From a virus, in IMG/VR virus record IMGVR_UViG_3300050821_011441, positions 1 through 24,598 of that record: 24,598 nucleotides of DNA. One strand, 5' to 3'. Every line of letters starts with the position of its first letter. Within the stretch, counting starts at the first letter, position 1. This document shows positions 7,849 through 14,985 of this stretch, piece after piece. Made by a program: the position numbers and the translations under genes. Under the pieces are notes generated by a model. That model saw nothing but the letters and a program-made list of their open reading frames with translations, made no database searches and was not told where the DNA came from.

Positions 7849-8082
7849 TTAATATTTACAATCCTTCATATCTTTCTTTCCAGGCATCTTAATCTTATCT
7901 TTCATTGATTTCTTTCCGCCAACATCAGGCTTTGCCACCATCTTCTTGCTTTTTTCAGCAATCTTTTTAACAGGACGAACCGATTTCTCAGTAGACGCTA
8001 CCGCCTTTTTATTATCTTTTGATTCCCGTTTGTTATAAGGCGTGGCTTTGCCTTTTTCGCCTCTTCTTGAATTAACATCCAT
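7849..8082 (-). CDS. Lysine-rich basic small protein
   Basis: The protein has 77 residues; about one third are Lys or Arg (for example KKIAEKSKKMVAKPD, KDKIKMPGKKDMKDCKY). It is histone-like in composition and without folded-domain motifs. GAGAGGG precedes the start. The 5' third overlaps, in another frame, the end of the preceding small gene. A DNA-binding internal virion protein is plausible, by composition only. Confidence 0.5.
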   Translation of the reverse strand: MDVNSRRGEKGKATPYNKRESKDNKKAVASTEKSVRPVKKIAEKSKKMVAKPDVGGKKSMKDKIKMPGKKDMKDCKY

Positions 8083-8168
8083 TGCTCTACCCTCTCTAGT
8101 CGTTGGTGGAATGCTGTCATTACATTTGCTGTAGCTTCTATAATTTTCTCGAATTCTTCTTCTGTCAT
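7998..8168 (-). CDS. 56-residue coiled-coil protein overlapping the next gene
   Basis: ATG at 8168 directly follows the TAA of the upstream gene (TAAATG). The frame runs to TAG at 7998-8000, encoding MTEEEFEKIIEATANVMTAF and then a helix with HQRLERVEQWMLIQEEAKK. The acidic start and heptad pattern look like a genuine small coiled coil. Its last 85 bases overlap the Lys-rich gene in a different frame. AAAGGAA lies about 11 bases upstream. The tail beyond Lys 40 may be unconstrained. Confidence 0.45.
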   Translation of the reverse strand: MTEEEFEKIIEATANVMTAFHQRLERVEQWMLIQEEAKKAKPRLITNGNQKIIKRR

Positions 8169-8381
8169 TTATTTTGCGTTCCTTTCTGGTAAGTCAAAAC
8201 TTATTTCACTGCCATTCATTATTTCATTAAATGATTTGAATCCATAATTTGATATATTATTATTTAAAATTAAATTTACAACTTCCTTTTCAATGGCGCT
8301 TTCAAATCTACTTGCATAAAAAGTGAAAGAATCAAACATATCATCGGTCATCCAGGGATAGTTATTTCGATTATAACTCAT
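8169..8381 (-). CDS. Small late protein of unknown function
   Basis: The protein has 70 residues, starting MSYNRNNYPWMTDDMFDSFT. I prefer this ATG (8381) to one three codons upstream: it has AGGA eight bases before it and forms an ATGA overlap with the stop of the preceding 36-residue gene, whereas the upstream ATG is fused to the AGGA itself. Acidic, aromatic N-terminus and helical centre (ESAIEKEVVNLILNN). No family recognised. Confidence 0.5.
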   Translation of the reverse strand: MSYNRNNYPWMTDDMFDSFTFYASRFESAIEKEVVNLILNNNISNYGFKSFNEIMNGSEISFDLPERNAK

Positions 8382-8488
8382 TTCATACATCCTGATTTAA
8401 CCATTTTCTTGACTAACATCTTATCAGCCTTTTCATCCATATGCTTCTTAGGCTTTTTAACTTCTTTTTTTCGTTTCATTTCTTTCAT
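8378..8488 (-). CDS. 36-residue lysine-rich peptide
   Basis: ATG at 8488 gives MKEMKRKKEVKKPKKHMDEK and a further 16 residues ending in TGA that overlaps the next ATG. Its own start overlaps the stop of the upstream gene (ATGA at 8485-8488). AAGGAAG is eight bases upstream. The two four-base junctions and the ribosome site make it likely that this very basic peptide is made. Possible DNA-binding or packaging accessory. Confidence 0.5.
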   Translation of the reverse strand: MKEMKRKKEVKKPKKHMDEKADKMLVKKMVKSGCMK

Positions 8489-8631
8489 TTTTTCTTCCTT
8501 TTCTTTTTTTCGCCTGATTCGACGTAGGCTATCTTTACAGCTTGTTTCTGAGGCTTTCCAGCGGATATCTCTGCTTTGATATTCTTCTTAAAACCCGCAG
8601 TTCCCGGTTTCGCATTTTTTATTAAAGGCAT
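8485..8631 (-). CDS. Small basic phage protein (DUF6496-like, 48 residues)
   Basis: Starts MPLIKNAKPGTAGFKKNIKA and continues GKPQKQAVKIAYVESG before a Lys/Arg tail. The pattern 'MPLIK...F..N...E...GKPQKQAVAIA' is one I recognise from many small phage proteins of unknown function. AGGAGG lies eight bases before the ATG at 8631, which decides this start over a longer frame opening at 8712. It overlaps the end of the CHC2 gene by 44 bases and the start of the 36-residue gene by four. Confidence 0.6.
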   Translation of the reverse strand: MPLIKNAKPGTAGFKKNIKAEISAGKPQKQAVKIAYVESGEKKKRKKK

Positions 8632-8893
8632 CTTCTTCCCCTCCTGACAACATTCTGGCCAATTCATAACCATCGCAATTTTTACCGCATGAGAAGCAAT
8701 GGTAATCATCACTTAAAGCATCATAAATACCACTTGCTGTTTTTTCCGAATGAAAAGGACAGTGACATAAATAATAAAATCCTTTTTTTCTTAAATGTTC
8801 CTGCAATATCTCTCTGGTCCATTTAACCTTTTCAGCTTCTATTTGACGACCCATCTCTATAGCTTGACTAAAGTAATCTTGTGCTTCTGACAT
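8588..8893 (-). CDS. Stand-alone CHC2-type zinc finger protein (primase zinc domain)
   Basis: The protein has 101 residues. A helical N-terminus (to about 35) leads into a CHC2 zinc-binding pattern: C-x-CPFHSEKTASG at about 43-55, then YHCFSCGKNCDGYELARML. This matches the DnaG/phage primase zinc ribbon (CPFHxEKTPSF...YxCFxCGxxGD). No TOPRIM or polymerase domain follows; the protein ends about 25 residues later. It lies in the late operon between the portal-proximal gene and small basic genes, not with the replication genes. It could supply a primase zinc domain in trans or bind DNA during packaging. GAGGT precedes the ATG. Confidence 0.7.
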   Translation of the reverse strand: MSEAQDYFSQAIEMGRQIEAEKVKWTREILQEHLRKKGFYYLCHCPFHSEKTASGIYDALSDDYHCFSCGKNCDGYELARMLSGGEEDAFNKKCETGNCGF

Positions 8894-8896
8894 TTA

Positions 8897-9076
8897 CTAC
8901 CTCTTATTCGCAGGGGTCCAAACTTCTTTATAAACAGACTTCATTTCTTCGCGGGTGGCACCATCCAAATGCTTGCGCACGCCCATTTCAAGCTGCTTAT
9001 CATTAAGTTTATAAACTCTTTTAATCTCATCAAAAGGAGCACCTTTTAAATCTCCCCATGTTGGTCCTTTAGCCAT
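8897..9076 (-). CDS. 59-residue small late protein, coupled to portal
   Basis: ATG at 9076 lies inside the portal stop region (ATGGCTAA) and the frame runs to TAG at 8897-8899. The product starts MAKGPTWGDLKGAPFDEIKR and is followed by VYKLNDKQLEMGVRKH and a short helical tail. GAGGAAA sits upstream. Balanced composition, clean overlap and filling of an otherwise empty 170-base gap support coding. The function is unknown. Confidence 0.6.
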   Translation of the reverse strand: MAKGPTWGDLKGAPFDEIKRVYKLNDKQLEMGVRKHLDGATREEMKSVYKEVWTPANKR

Positions 9077-11189
9077 TTGCTCTTTCCTCTTTAGGTTTCA
9101 TGTTCTTCATATGATGCACTTCTATCGCTTCTTTAAGGTGGCGATGACTCATGTCCATTTTCTTAATTTCCAAATCCGTATGTTTTGCTAATCGCTCTGT
9201 CATCGCCTTAACTAATTGCACACTTCCGGATGTTTCATTCATATGGATGTCGGCTTCTGTTTTGTACTTCTCGAGCTGTATTTTTTCCATATCGACCGCA
9301 AACTGTGCTTCATTCTTTTTAGCTTCCATTTGTAACTTCTGCATATCTACTTGTAACTTCATCTTGGCAGGATTATTTTGAGCTTCTTCTTGCTGCATTT
9401 GCATAGCTTGCTGTTTCATCTTTTCTTGTTCTTGTTGCCATGCTTCAACCATTGTCTTCAACTGTTCAACACCTTTGCCCTCGACGTTCTCAAGGATAAA
9501 GTTAATACCCTTGGTGCCGATAAAGTTAGCAAACTCAGGTGACATCTGCATAACTTGTTTGACCATATCGATGGTACGAGCTTTTTGCACCTGGAAGCTA
9601 GCGCCCGCTTTGACGACAATGTTTAATGCGTTTGTATCAAAGTCAAAGGGTACGCCGTCTTTTGTGTTAATTTTAATGGAATTCCTTTTCCCTTCTTCGT
9701 CCAATATTGGTATTGTTCTTGGTGTTGCGTAGTACTTGGGAAGCAAATCAACGTATATCTGCGCGGCTCTTTGCAATCCTTGCATAAAGCCTACAATATA
9801 GGGCATCGCTGCACTATTAGACTGGGTAGCTCCTTCAACAATAGCAACGCCTGAAAGCTGATTGTTGTTAATACCTAGACTGGCATCATACGAACCCAAA
9901 ACCTGCTCTACCAGTGAATCCGCACCACTAAACGCCTGCACAATTTCAGGAGGGCACGGCATCTTTTGTACTTCCTTGATTGGATTGCTGATCGGCATCT
10001 CTGGGTTAGACTCATGAACTGAATTAAATACGTAAACATTTGCTGTTTGTGGGTTCTTATACGCATCTAATAAATCTTCTTCTTTCGGCAATGCTTCTTT
10101 CGCTACCATTAGTTTAGCTTGAGTAGAATTTTCTATCTCGTTAGCTAACGCAATACCAGCATAATTTTTAAGGCGTTGCGCACCTTTGGCATTATATACA
10201 TAAGGCCTGCAAACTTGCCGTACATTGCCGTTCTTTGGCGTCTTAACCATGACGCTTGAGCCATCTACAAACACCAGTGGTAGCATAGTGTAATCAGTCT
10301 GTTCATACTCAAGAACCTGGTTATCTATAACACGATATCTATCTATTCTGTCTATTGTGGTCTTACGAGGCTTACCAATCTGCACAGGTGGCATCGTGAT
10401 ATCATCCCATTCATCCAATAACTTTCGGTATGCTTGAGAGGTCATTACTTTACCTGATGGATTCTTATCATCACGAACATTAACGATAGTCTGTTCGCGC
10501 TTAACTTTCTCGTAATAGTCAGCAACTAGGATAATAGATGAATTGTCATTGATATATGACCAGTTAAAGCCTGCAAAATCTCTTCTGAATGATAATGTAT
10601 TCGTAGGCGTATCAGGAAATTCTTCTTCGAAGTCTTCCTTGCTTTTGGGAAATAACTCAGCGCAGAACATGCCATCGCCTTTATGCGGCAATCGGGCCAG
10701 CTTGTCGAACACGCATAGCGTGGGTTCTGCGCGTTTTATGTTTATTACTTGATCCATTGACATGGAGTTTGCGTAGTCTGTGTATACTTTAAAAACAGAA
10801 AATCCACCAGCTAATAAGTCCTTGTAAACCTCATACCTAGTATGTTCATTACCTATATCTAGCAGAGTGTGGCGCAAATGCATTTCAACAACTTTCATCG
10901 TTAACGCATCGGCTTTAGTCTCGTCATCTGCGGTCACATAAATGTCAGGCTCTTGTTTGCTAAACTCCCCGAGTAATCGACTAATCCTCGACTCTAATAT
11001 GTTGAATTCTAATTGGGGTCTATTGATAGATTGCAGAAGGGTTATCTCATCTCCTGACAAATTGGACTCAAAGACAAACCGTATAAATTCGTTATATCTG
11101 TCATAGTTTTCTTTGAAGTAATCGTGTGCGTTACGGACTCGATTTTTTATCTTCCCTAATCGTTCCTGATGTCGTTGAGCAACTTGCAT
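9069..11189 (-). CDS. Portal protein, P22-like
   Basis: The protein has 706 residues, close to the 725 of P22 gp1. Helical N-terminus with NAHDYFKENYDRYNEFIRFV; then LNILESR-type alpha/beta clip and stem regions, including NRPQLEFNILESRISRLLGE and EVLGSYDASLG-like wing residues. The last ~130 residues are a Gln-, Met- and Lys-rich continuous helix (EQEKMKQQAMQMQQEEAQNN and on), as in the long C-terminal barrel of P22 portal. It forms the dodecameric DNA gate at one capsid vertex. It follows TerL with a 23-base gap and overlaps the next small gene by eight bases. AGGAC lies before the ATG. Confidence 0.85.
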   Translation of the reverse strand: MQVAQRHQERLGKIKNRVRNAHDYFKENYDRYNEFIRFVFESNLSGDEITLLQSINRPQLEFNILESRISRLLGEFSKQEPDIYVTADDETKADALTMKVVEMHLRHTLLDIGNEHTRYEVYKDLLAGGFSVFKVYTDYANSMSMDQVINIKRAEPTLCVFDKLARLPHKGDGMFCAELFPKSKEDFEEEFPDTPTNTLSFRRDFAGFNWSYINDNSSIILVADYYEKVKREQTIVNVRDDKNPSGKVMTSQAYRKLLDEWDDITMPPVQIGKPRKTTIDRIDRYRVIDNQVLEYEQTDYTMLPLVFVDGSSVMVKTPKNGNVRQVCRPYVYNAKGAQRLKNYAGIALANEIENSTQAKLMVAKEALPKEEDLLDAYKNPQTANVYVFNSVHESNPEMPISNPIKEVQKMPCPPEIVQAFSGADSLVEQVLGSYDASLGINNNQLSGVAIVEGATQSNSAAMPYIVGFMQGLQRAAQIYVDLLPKYYATPRTIPILDEEGKRNSIKINTKDGVPFDFDTNALNIVVKAGASFQVQKARTIDMVKQVMQMSPEFANFIGTKGINFILENVEGKGVEQLKTMVEAWQQEQEKMKQQAMQMQQEEAQNNPAKMKLQVDMQKLQMEAKKNEAQFAVDMEKIQLEKYKTEADIHMNETSGSVQLVKAMTERLAKHTDLEIKKMDMSHRHLKEAIEVHHMKNMKPKEERANG

Positions 11190-11212
11190 ACCTGCGTCGT
11201 CCTCATAGATAA

Positions 11213-12745
11213 TTATTTATAGGCTTTATGCCTTAGTTTCTCTACGCTATTCTGCTTGGAAACTAAACTTCTCGCCATTTGATTATAATCTGTTTGGTTA
11301 GTATTTGCATGTATTAATGTTTTGTCAATAAGTGCGATGCGGATGGCATCACATAAAGTATCTCCAATATCATCGAAACGATGTGTTTCGTTTGCCGTCA
11401 ATTTAATCATGTGGTCGATACACATTTTAGGATGTCTAGCATTCAAGGTAAAACTTATCTTTTTAGCTGCCACATGAGGCTGACATTCCAAAAATCTTTT
11501 GGTCTTATTCCCAGTGGCAGCATTTCGTGGTATATCTCTTATCTGCATGCCGCGAATGTCCTTGAGGGCTGATAAAAGCGAGCTTCCGGTGCTCTTCTTT
11601 TCGATAGCTGCCATTTGAGGTGGCATTTTATGCCGCATGCAGCCTGACCAGAAGTCTATAAATGTTGAGTGTAAATCGCATGGTTCTATTCTTGTCTCCA
11701 AGCAATCTATCCAATGCAACCCATATTCGCCAGTTTTGCGGCCCATATTCTCTATTTCATACAGTCCAAAGAAACTAAACACTGTCGCATCATTGTAGTC
11801 TTTGTCAGTTTCCGCAGTATCCGCAGTAATGAAAGTCGCCAGCATTTGTGGCTCATAATCCATGATTATAAACCATTCGTCTTTAAACACGGCACCACCT
11901 GCTGGTTGTGGATCTTGCTGAAATTGTGAGGAAAACATATAAATATCATGTTCCTGTCTTATTCGTAGCATATCTAAAGGAAAAGCTTCTGGGTATAAAG
12001 GATTCCCGACCTCATCTATCGCTTTCAATATCACTCTATGCCAATAATGACCATCTTCACCTGCCAGCAGATAAGCTGCTAAATCTGCCTCATGTAGACG
12101 TTGACCTATATAAACTGTCGGTACATTTATCCCACGAGCTCGCTGCTGTATAGTTTCTCTGTAATTACTGTTAACTTTATCTCGCATTGTATCGGAGTGA
12201 GCATCATCTGGCTTCAAAGCATCATCAATAATTGTAGCTCCTGAAAATCTTGGTAACCCGGGAAGCCCACTATCCCTTCCCGTTATAGCACCTCCACTGC
12301 CAAAAGCCGCGACCTGCCCGCCTTCTGTTGTCTGGAAAAAATCTTTAGCCTTGGAATCTGATCGCAAATGAACGTCAAATAATTGCTTATATTCGGCAAG
12401 CATCATAATACGACGAATGGTATCAGTATGAGACGCTGCTAAAGTCTGAGAATATGATATATAAAGAAATCTAGAATCAGGATATTTGGCCAAGCACCAT
12501 GCCACCCACATTGATAATAATGTGCTTTTTCCATGCCCTGGTGGAACGTTAATTATTAATTTATTTGTTTCTAGCTTTGCAACTTTTACTAATTCCCTAC
12601 AAATAGTAACTATATGATTTTCTCTACCGGGGGGACATGGAATAATAAAATCACGACCAGTTAATAAAGGATAAAAGGTTCGAGTAAACAGAAAAAAACT
12701 TGATTGTAAATCAGATATTAATTGGGCATGGTCATTTTGATTCAT
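11213..12745 (-). CDS. terL: Terminase large subunit (ATPase/nuclease)
   Basis: The protein has 510 residues. Walker A is PPGHGKST at about 68-75, Walker B is TIIDD at about 171-175, with a coupling region around VPTVYIGQRLHEADLA. The RNase H-like nuclease acidic residues lie at FITADTAETDKDYNDAT (about 305-321), AIEKKSTGSS (about 380-389) and HRFDDIGDTLCDA. This motor packages DNA through the portal and cuts the concatemer. I chose ATG 12745 because GGAG lies ten bases upstream; a TTG two codons earlier is only four bases from it. The start overlaps the previous gene by 14 bases. Confidence 0.92.
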   Translation of the reverse strand: MNQNDHAQLISDLQSSFFLFTRTFYPLLTGRDFIIPCPPGRENHIVTICRELVKVAKLETNKLIINVPPGHGKSTLLSMWVAWCLAKYPDSRFLYISYSQTLAASHTDTIRRIMMLAEYKQLFDVHLRSDSKAKDFFQTTEGGQVAAFGSGGAITGRDSGLPGLPRFSGATIIDDALKPDDAHSDTMRDKVNSNYRETIQQRARGINVPTVYIGQRLHEADLAAYLLAGEDGHYWHRVILKAIDEVGNPLYPEAFPLDMLRIRQEHDIYMFSSQFQQDPQPAGGAVFKDEWFIIMDYEPQMLATFITADTAETDKDYNDATVFSFFGLYEIENMGRKTGEYGLHWIDCLETRIEPCDLHSTFIDFWSGCMRHKMPPQMAAIEKKSTGSSLLSALKDIRGMQIRDIPRNAATGNKTKRFLECQPHVAAKKISFTLNARHPKMCIDHMIKLTANETHRFDDIGDTLCDAIRIALIDKTLIHANTNQTDYNQMARSLVSKQNSVEKLRHKAYK

Positions 12746-12947
12746 TTTCAATTTTCTCCAGACTCTCGAAAATTATCTGCAAAAATCCTTTATCAGCGTC
12801 TGGATGACTGTCGATTTCTTTCAATACTTCAGGGGGATATAAGTCGCATTTATAAAGAATCCCATGATGCCCATGAACTTTACAAAATCGAGCATGAGCC
12901 CATTTTGGATCGTCAGCGCATATTTTTCCATGTTTAGATTGATTCAT
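12732..12947 (-). CDS. Small Cys/His-rich protein upstream of TerL
   Basis: The protein has 71 residues. A cluster of possible metal ligands occurs early: C10, H18, C22, H25, H27, H28, C34 (ARFCKVHGHHGILYKCDLYP). A helix follows (PPEVLKEIDSHPD) and an acidic end. The start overlaps the upstream stop by ATGA and GGCGGA precedes it. Possibly a zinc-binding adaptor; no family recognised. Coupled to TerL by overlap. Confidence 0.55.
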   Translation of the reverse strand: MNQSKHGKICADDPKWAHARFCKVHGHHGILYKCDLYPPEVLKEIDSHPDADKGFLQIIFESLEKIENESK

Positions 12948-13249
12948 CTATCCGCCAAATTTTTAAGTGCTCCAGCATATTTATTCATGATTTTATCAGT
13001 CTCTTTATCTATATCACTGGGAGTTTCGAGAAGAGGCATCCAATAAACGACATCTAACCATTTGTAATCTTTCAAAGAAAGCCACGAAAGATTATCGTAC
13101 GGTAAATAATAATCATATACAGCCAATTCAGGTATTAACTTTCTACCTCGAAATTCAGGATAATATTTATCATACATAACTATATAAATATCTGAACATT
13201 TTCCATCTTTATCAGGCAATCTATCGTTACATTTTATCCATTTATTCAT
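12944..13249 (-). CDS. DUF551-like protein 1
   Basis: The protein has 101 residues. It begins MNKWIKCNDRLPDKDGKCSD and ends the domain with WLDVVYWMPLLETPSD, matching the DUF551 pattern (W-I-x-C/V-x-D-R-L-P ... Y-W-M/I-P-L-x-x-P) of small phage proteins of unknown function. A C-terminal helix of about 20 residues follows. Start overlaps the upstream stop by eight bases (ATGAATAA); stop overlaps the next ATG by four. Confidence 0.65.
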   Translation of the reverse strand: MNKWIKCNDRLPDKDGKCSDIYIVMYDKYYPEFRGRKLIPELAVYDYYLPYDNLSWLSLKDYKWLDVVYWMPLLETPSDIDKETDKIMNKYAGALKNLADR

Positions 13250-13478
13250 CTATTTCTACCGGACTAGGGATACAAAAGTGAGTTACTTTATCTGTCATAT
13301 CATCTTCGTAGTCTTCTTTATCGCCTGACCATTCAAAATACCTTCCATCCGCATACCTTCCATCCGTAAAATAAACTATTTCTAATCTATCTTCGTCACT
13401 TTTAAAAGTCCACTTTGCACGTACAAACATCATTCCTGATTGTACTGGCTTATATTTATTAACTGAATACCATTTCAT
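13242..13478 (-). CDS. DUF551-like protein 2 (divergent)
   Basis: The protein has 78 residues, MKWYSVNKYKPVQSGMMFVR and on. The opening W-x-S-V-x-x-Y-K-P, the central VYFTDGRYADGRYFEW and the ending VTHFCIPSPVEID follow the DUF551 layout in weaker form. AAGG precedes; ATG 13478 gives better spacing than a GTG two codons earlier. One of four related genes clustered here. Confidence 0.5.
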   Translation of the reverse strand: MKWYSVNKYKPVQSGMMFVRAKWTFKSDEDRLEIVYFTDGRYADGRYFEWSGDKEDYEDDMTDKVTHFCIPSPVEIDE

Positions 13479-13491
13479 ACTCACTCAACCT

Positions 13492-13902
13492 TTAATAGGG
13501 ACAAGGATAGGTCAATGGAAGCCAAAACACAGGATTATCCTCACTATCTATAAAATCACACCACATTTCAACATCGTCCACCCAAACTGAAAATTTATTT
13601 TCTTCCCATCTGACATTTCCACAAAAATGCATTCCTTCTTGATATATTAAGAATCCCTCTTGATTCATCTCTAAATCATTTGGAGTAGCATCAGATAGTC
13701 TATTCCAAATACAAAGATGAATTTTATTCTTGATAGACTCGACATATTCCTTTATTTCATCAATTTGTATTTCGAATCGATTAGAAATTTCTTCTTCAAA
13801 GTCAGATATTATTCTTTGCAGGTTTTCATTGCGCTCTTCTGCTTTATCGTAAATAGCCACAACCAACTCTTCCCAGGTTTTATTGATATATTCATCACTC
13901 AT
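13492..13902 (-). CDS. Coiled coil fused to a DUF551-like domain
   Basis: The protein has 136 residues. Residues about 1-60 are an acidic helix (NLQRIISDFEEEISNRFEI, EIKEYVESIKNKI). Residues about 64-136 resemble DUF551: CIWNRLSDATPNDLEMNQEG, a middle beta part with VRWEENKFSVWVDDVEMW, and an ending PVFWLPLTYPCPY. The fusion to a helix is unusual among its neighbours. The ribosome site is weak (AGGCTG), and the gene follows the structured tRNA-like region. Confidence 0.55.
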   Translation of the reverse strand: MSDEYINKTWEELVVAIYDKAEERNENLQRIISDFEEEISNRFEIQIDEIKEYVESIKNKIHLCIWNRLSDATPNDLEMNQEGFLIYQEGMHFCGNVRWEENKFSVWVDDVEMWCDFIDSEDNPVFWLPLTYPCPY

Positions 13903-13926
13903 TATTTACAGCCTATTTTTAATGGC

Positions 13927-13985
13927 GCTCTGCAAGCTTAAGCGCACGCCAACCAGGATTAACTGGCCGCAGACAATTGCAGAGC
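13927..13985 (-). ncRNA. Structured RNA element closed by a 9-bp stem
   Basis: GCTCTGCAA at 13927-13935 pairs with TTGCAGAGC at 13977-13985. Within the 41-base interior, CCAG and CTGG close a small inner hairpin (minus strand, 6-base loop) and GCTTAAGC is a palindrome. It lies just upstream of the coiled-coil/DUF551 gene and downstream of the tRNA-like element. It could be a leader structure controlling the downstream gene or a processing signal. No known family recognised. Confidence 0.35.
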
Positions 13986-13994
13986 ATAGTTAAT

Positions 13995-14015
13995 GCCCTT
14001 CGTCACGTGAAGGGC
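13995..14015. terminator. 7-bp hairpin without a T tract
   Basis: GCCCTTC (13995-14001) pairs with GAAGGGC (14009-14015) around a 7-base loop. It lies about 30 bases downstream of the tRNA-like element in the direction of transcription. No T run follows, so RNA processing or pausing is as likely as termination. Confidence 0.4.
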
Positions 14016-14044
14016 TTGTCACACTCGTTAAAATCGAAAGGGTT

Positions 14045-14147
14045 GACAATCGGTACGATTCGAACGTACGAGCCCGTGCGTGTAGGTTCTAGTACCACGC
14101 CAGCCTGCTATACTAGATTCGCTTTAAGACCACTCAGCCACGATTGT
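14045..14147 (-). tRNA. tRNA-like gene (type II, Ser/Leu-like); anticodon not assignable
   Basis: On the minus strand, ACAATCG pairs with CGATTGT as a 7-bp acceptor stem (extendable to 9 bp). T8 and G9 are followed by a D arm GCT...AGC around GAGTGGTCTTAA, and a T arm GTACG/CGTAC encloses the canonical TTCGAAT loop. Discriminator C; no encoded CCA. The length of about 103 bases exceeds a normal type II tRNA. No 5-bp stem with a 7-base loop forms where the anticodon arm should be. Instead TCTAGTA and TACTAGA pair across a 16-base loop. It is either a degenerate tRNA, one with an insertion in the anticodon loop, or a tRNA mimic. It sits between two DUF551-like genes. Confidence 0.5.
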
Positions 14148-14156
14148 CATAATAAA

Positions 14157-14218
14157 TACCCCTATCGAGGGGACTACAATTAGTAATTATCTGGCCATAA
14201 CACACGCCGATAGGGGTA
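14157..14218 (-). promoter_or_regulatory. Mutually exclusive hairpins upstream of the tRNA-like gene
   Basis: TACCCCTATCG (14157-14167) and CGATAGGGGTA (14208-14218) form a perfect 11-bp inverted repeat with a 40-base spacer. The same arm at 14157-14167 can instead pair with CCCCT at 14168-14172 (minus-strand reading), giving a short hairpin followed by TATTTATTAT. The arrangement is that of an attenuator or antiterminator between the DUF551-like gene and the tRNA-like gene. Confidence 0.4.
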
Positions 14219-14223
14219 AAGGG

Positions 14224-14466
14224 TTATTTTTCGGTAATGTTTGTCTCGTTAAAAGCTTCTAAGGGGATCCATCTCTCAACGCCTGTAATTATATAACCCT
14301 TCATAGCGCCAAGTTCGTTGTCAAAATGATATGAGTACCATTGCTCGTCAACAAAACTAACGGGCATGATAAGATGTATATATCGAGTAAGCCACCATAC
14401 ACTAACATATCCATTCACCACATCATTTTTATCCGGCTTTTCTTTTTCTACATCAATCCAAAACAT
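14224..14466 (-). CDS. DUF551-like protein 4
   Basis: The protein has 80 residues, opening MFWIDVEKEKPDKNDVVNGY with beta-rich VSVWWLTRYIHLIMPVSFVD, and closing with GVERWIPLEAFNE. The W-I-x-V-x-x-E-x-P and W-I-P-L marks fit DUF551. The start ATG overlaps the TerS stop by one base (TAATG), so translation is coupled to TerS. Confidence 0.6.
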   Translation of the reverse strand: MFWIDVEKEKPDKNDVVNGYVSVWWLTRYIHLIMPVSFVDEQWYSYHFDNELGAMKGYIITGVERWIPLEAFNETNITEK

Positions 14467-14933
14467 TATATCTCGCTACTGTTTGTTTTGTTTAAATCAT
14501 CAACTAAAGATTTAATCTTAGACAATGTATCTTGAGGGTTTGAATCTTCGCCTGTCTTTTGCACAGCATACATTTTAGGATTGAGTCTGGCTGCCTGATG
14601 AGTCTTTTGATTCGCAATGGCTTTTTTAGCGGCAACCACTCCTGAATCTACACATATAGCACCATTATTGGGGTTAGTGTAGAAATAGTCCTGTATTGAT
14701 TCTACTTCGTCAATGGCTGATTCGAACATAGCATGCGTTTGTTTGAACCGACTGGCCAAGTACTCATCAGAAAACTGAGAATATTGATGTCTCCACTGGT
14801 TGATAGTTTCTGGCGTAGGAATGTCCGGGTAAGCTTTGCATAGCTTTTGAACGCCCCAACCATGTGTGGCAATTAAATCACAGATTCTCTTGCACATTTC
14901 AGGAGTGTATTTTGTAGGACGGCCACCAGCCAT
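14466..14933 (-). CDS. terS: Terminase small subunit
   Basis: The protein has 155 residues. MAGGRPTKYTPEMCKRICDL followed by a helix-turn-helix (VQKLCKAYPDIPTPETINQW) is the usual start of phage small terminases that recognise the packaging site. The centre is helical (oligomerisation) and the end carries PKMYAVQKTG-like residues typical of the C-terminal TerL-contact region. AAGG lies before the ATG. TerL follows five genes downstream in the same operon; four small genes and the tRNA-like element lie between them, which is unusual. Confidence 0.8.
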   Translation of the reverse strand: MAGGRPTKYTPEMCKRICDLIATHGWGVQKLCKAYPDIPTPETINQWRHQYSQFSDEYLASRFKQTHAMFESAIDEVESIQDYFYTNPNNGAICVDSGVVAAKKAIANQKTHQAARLNPKMYAVQKTGEDSNPQDTLSKIKSLVDDLNKTNSSEI

Positions 14934-14985
14934 GATAAAACCTTATAAATAATTAAATAGTGAGCCTCCTGGTAGCCAGTTATTC

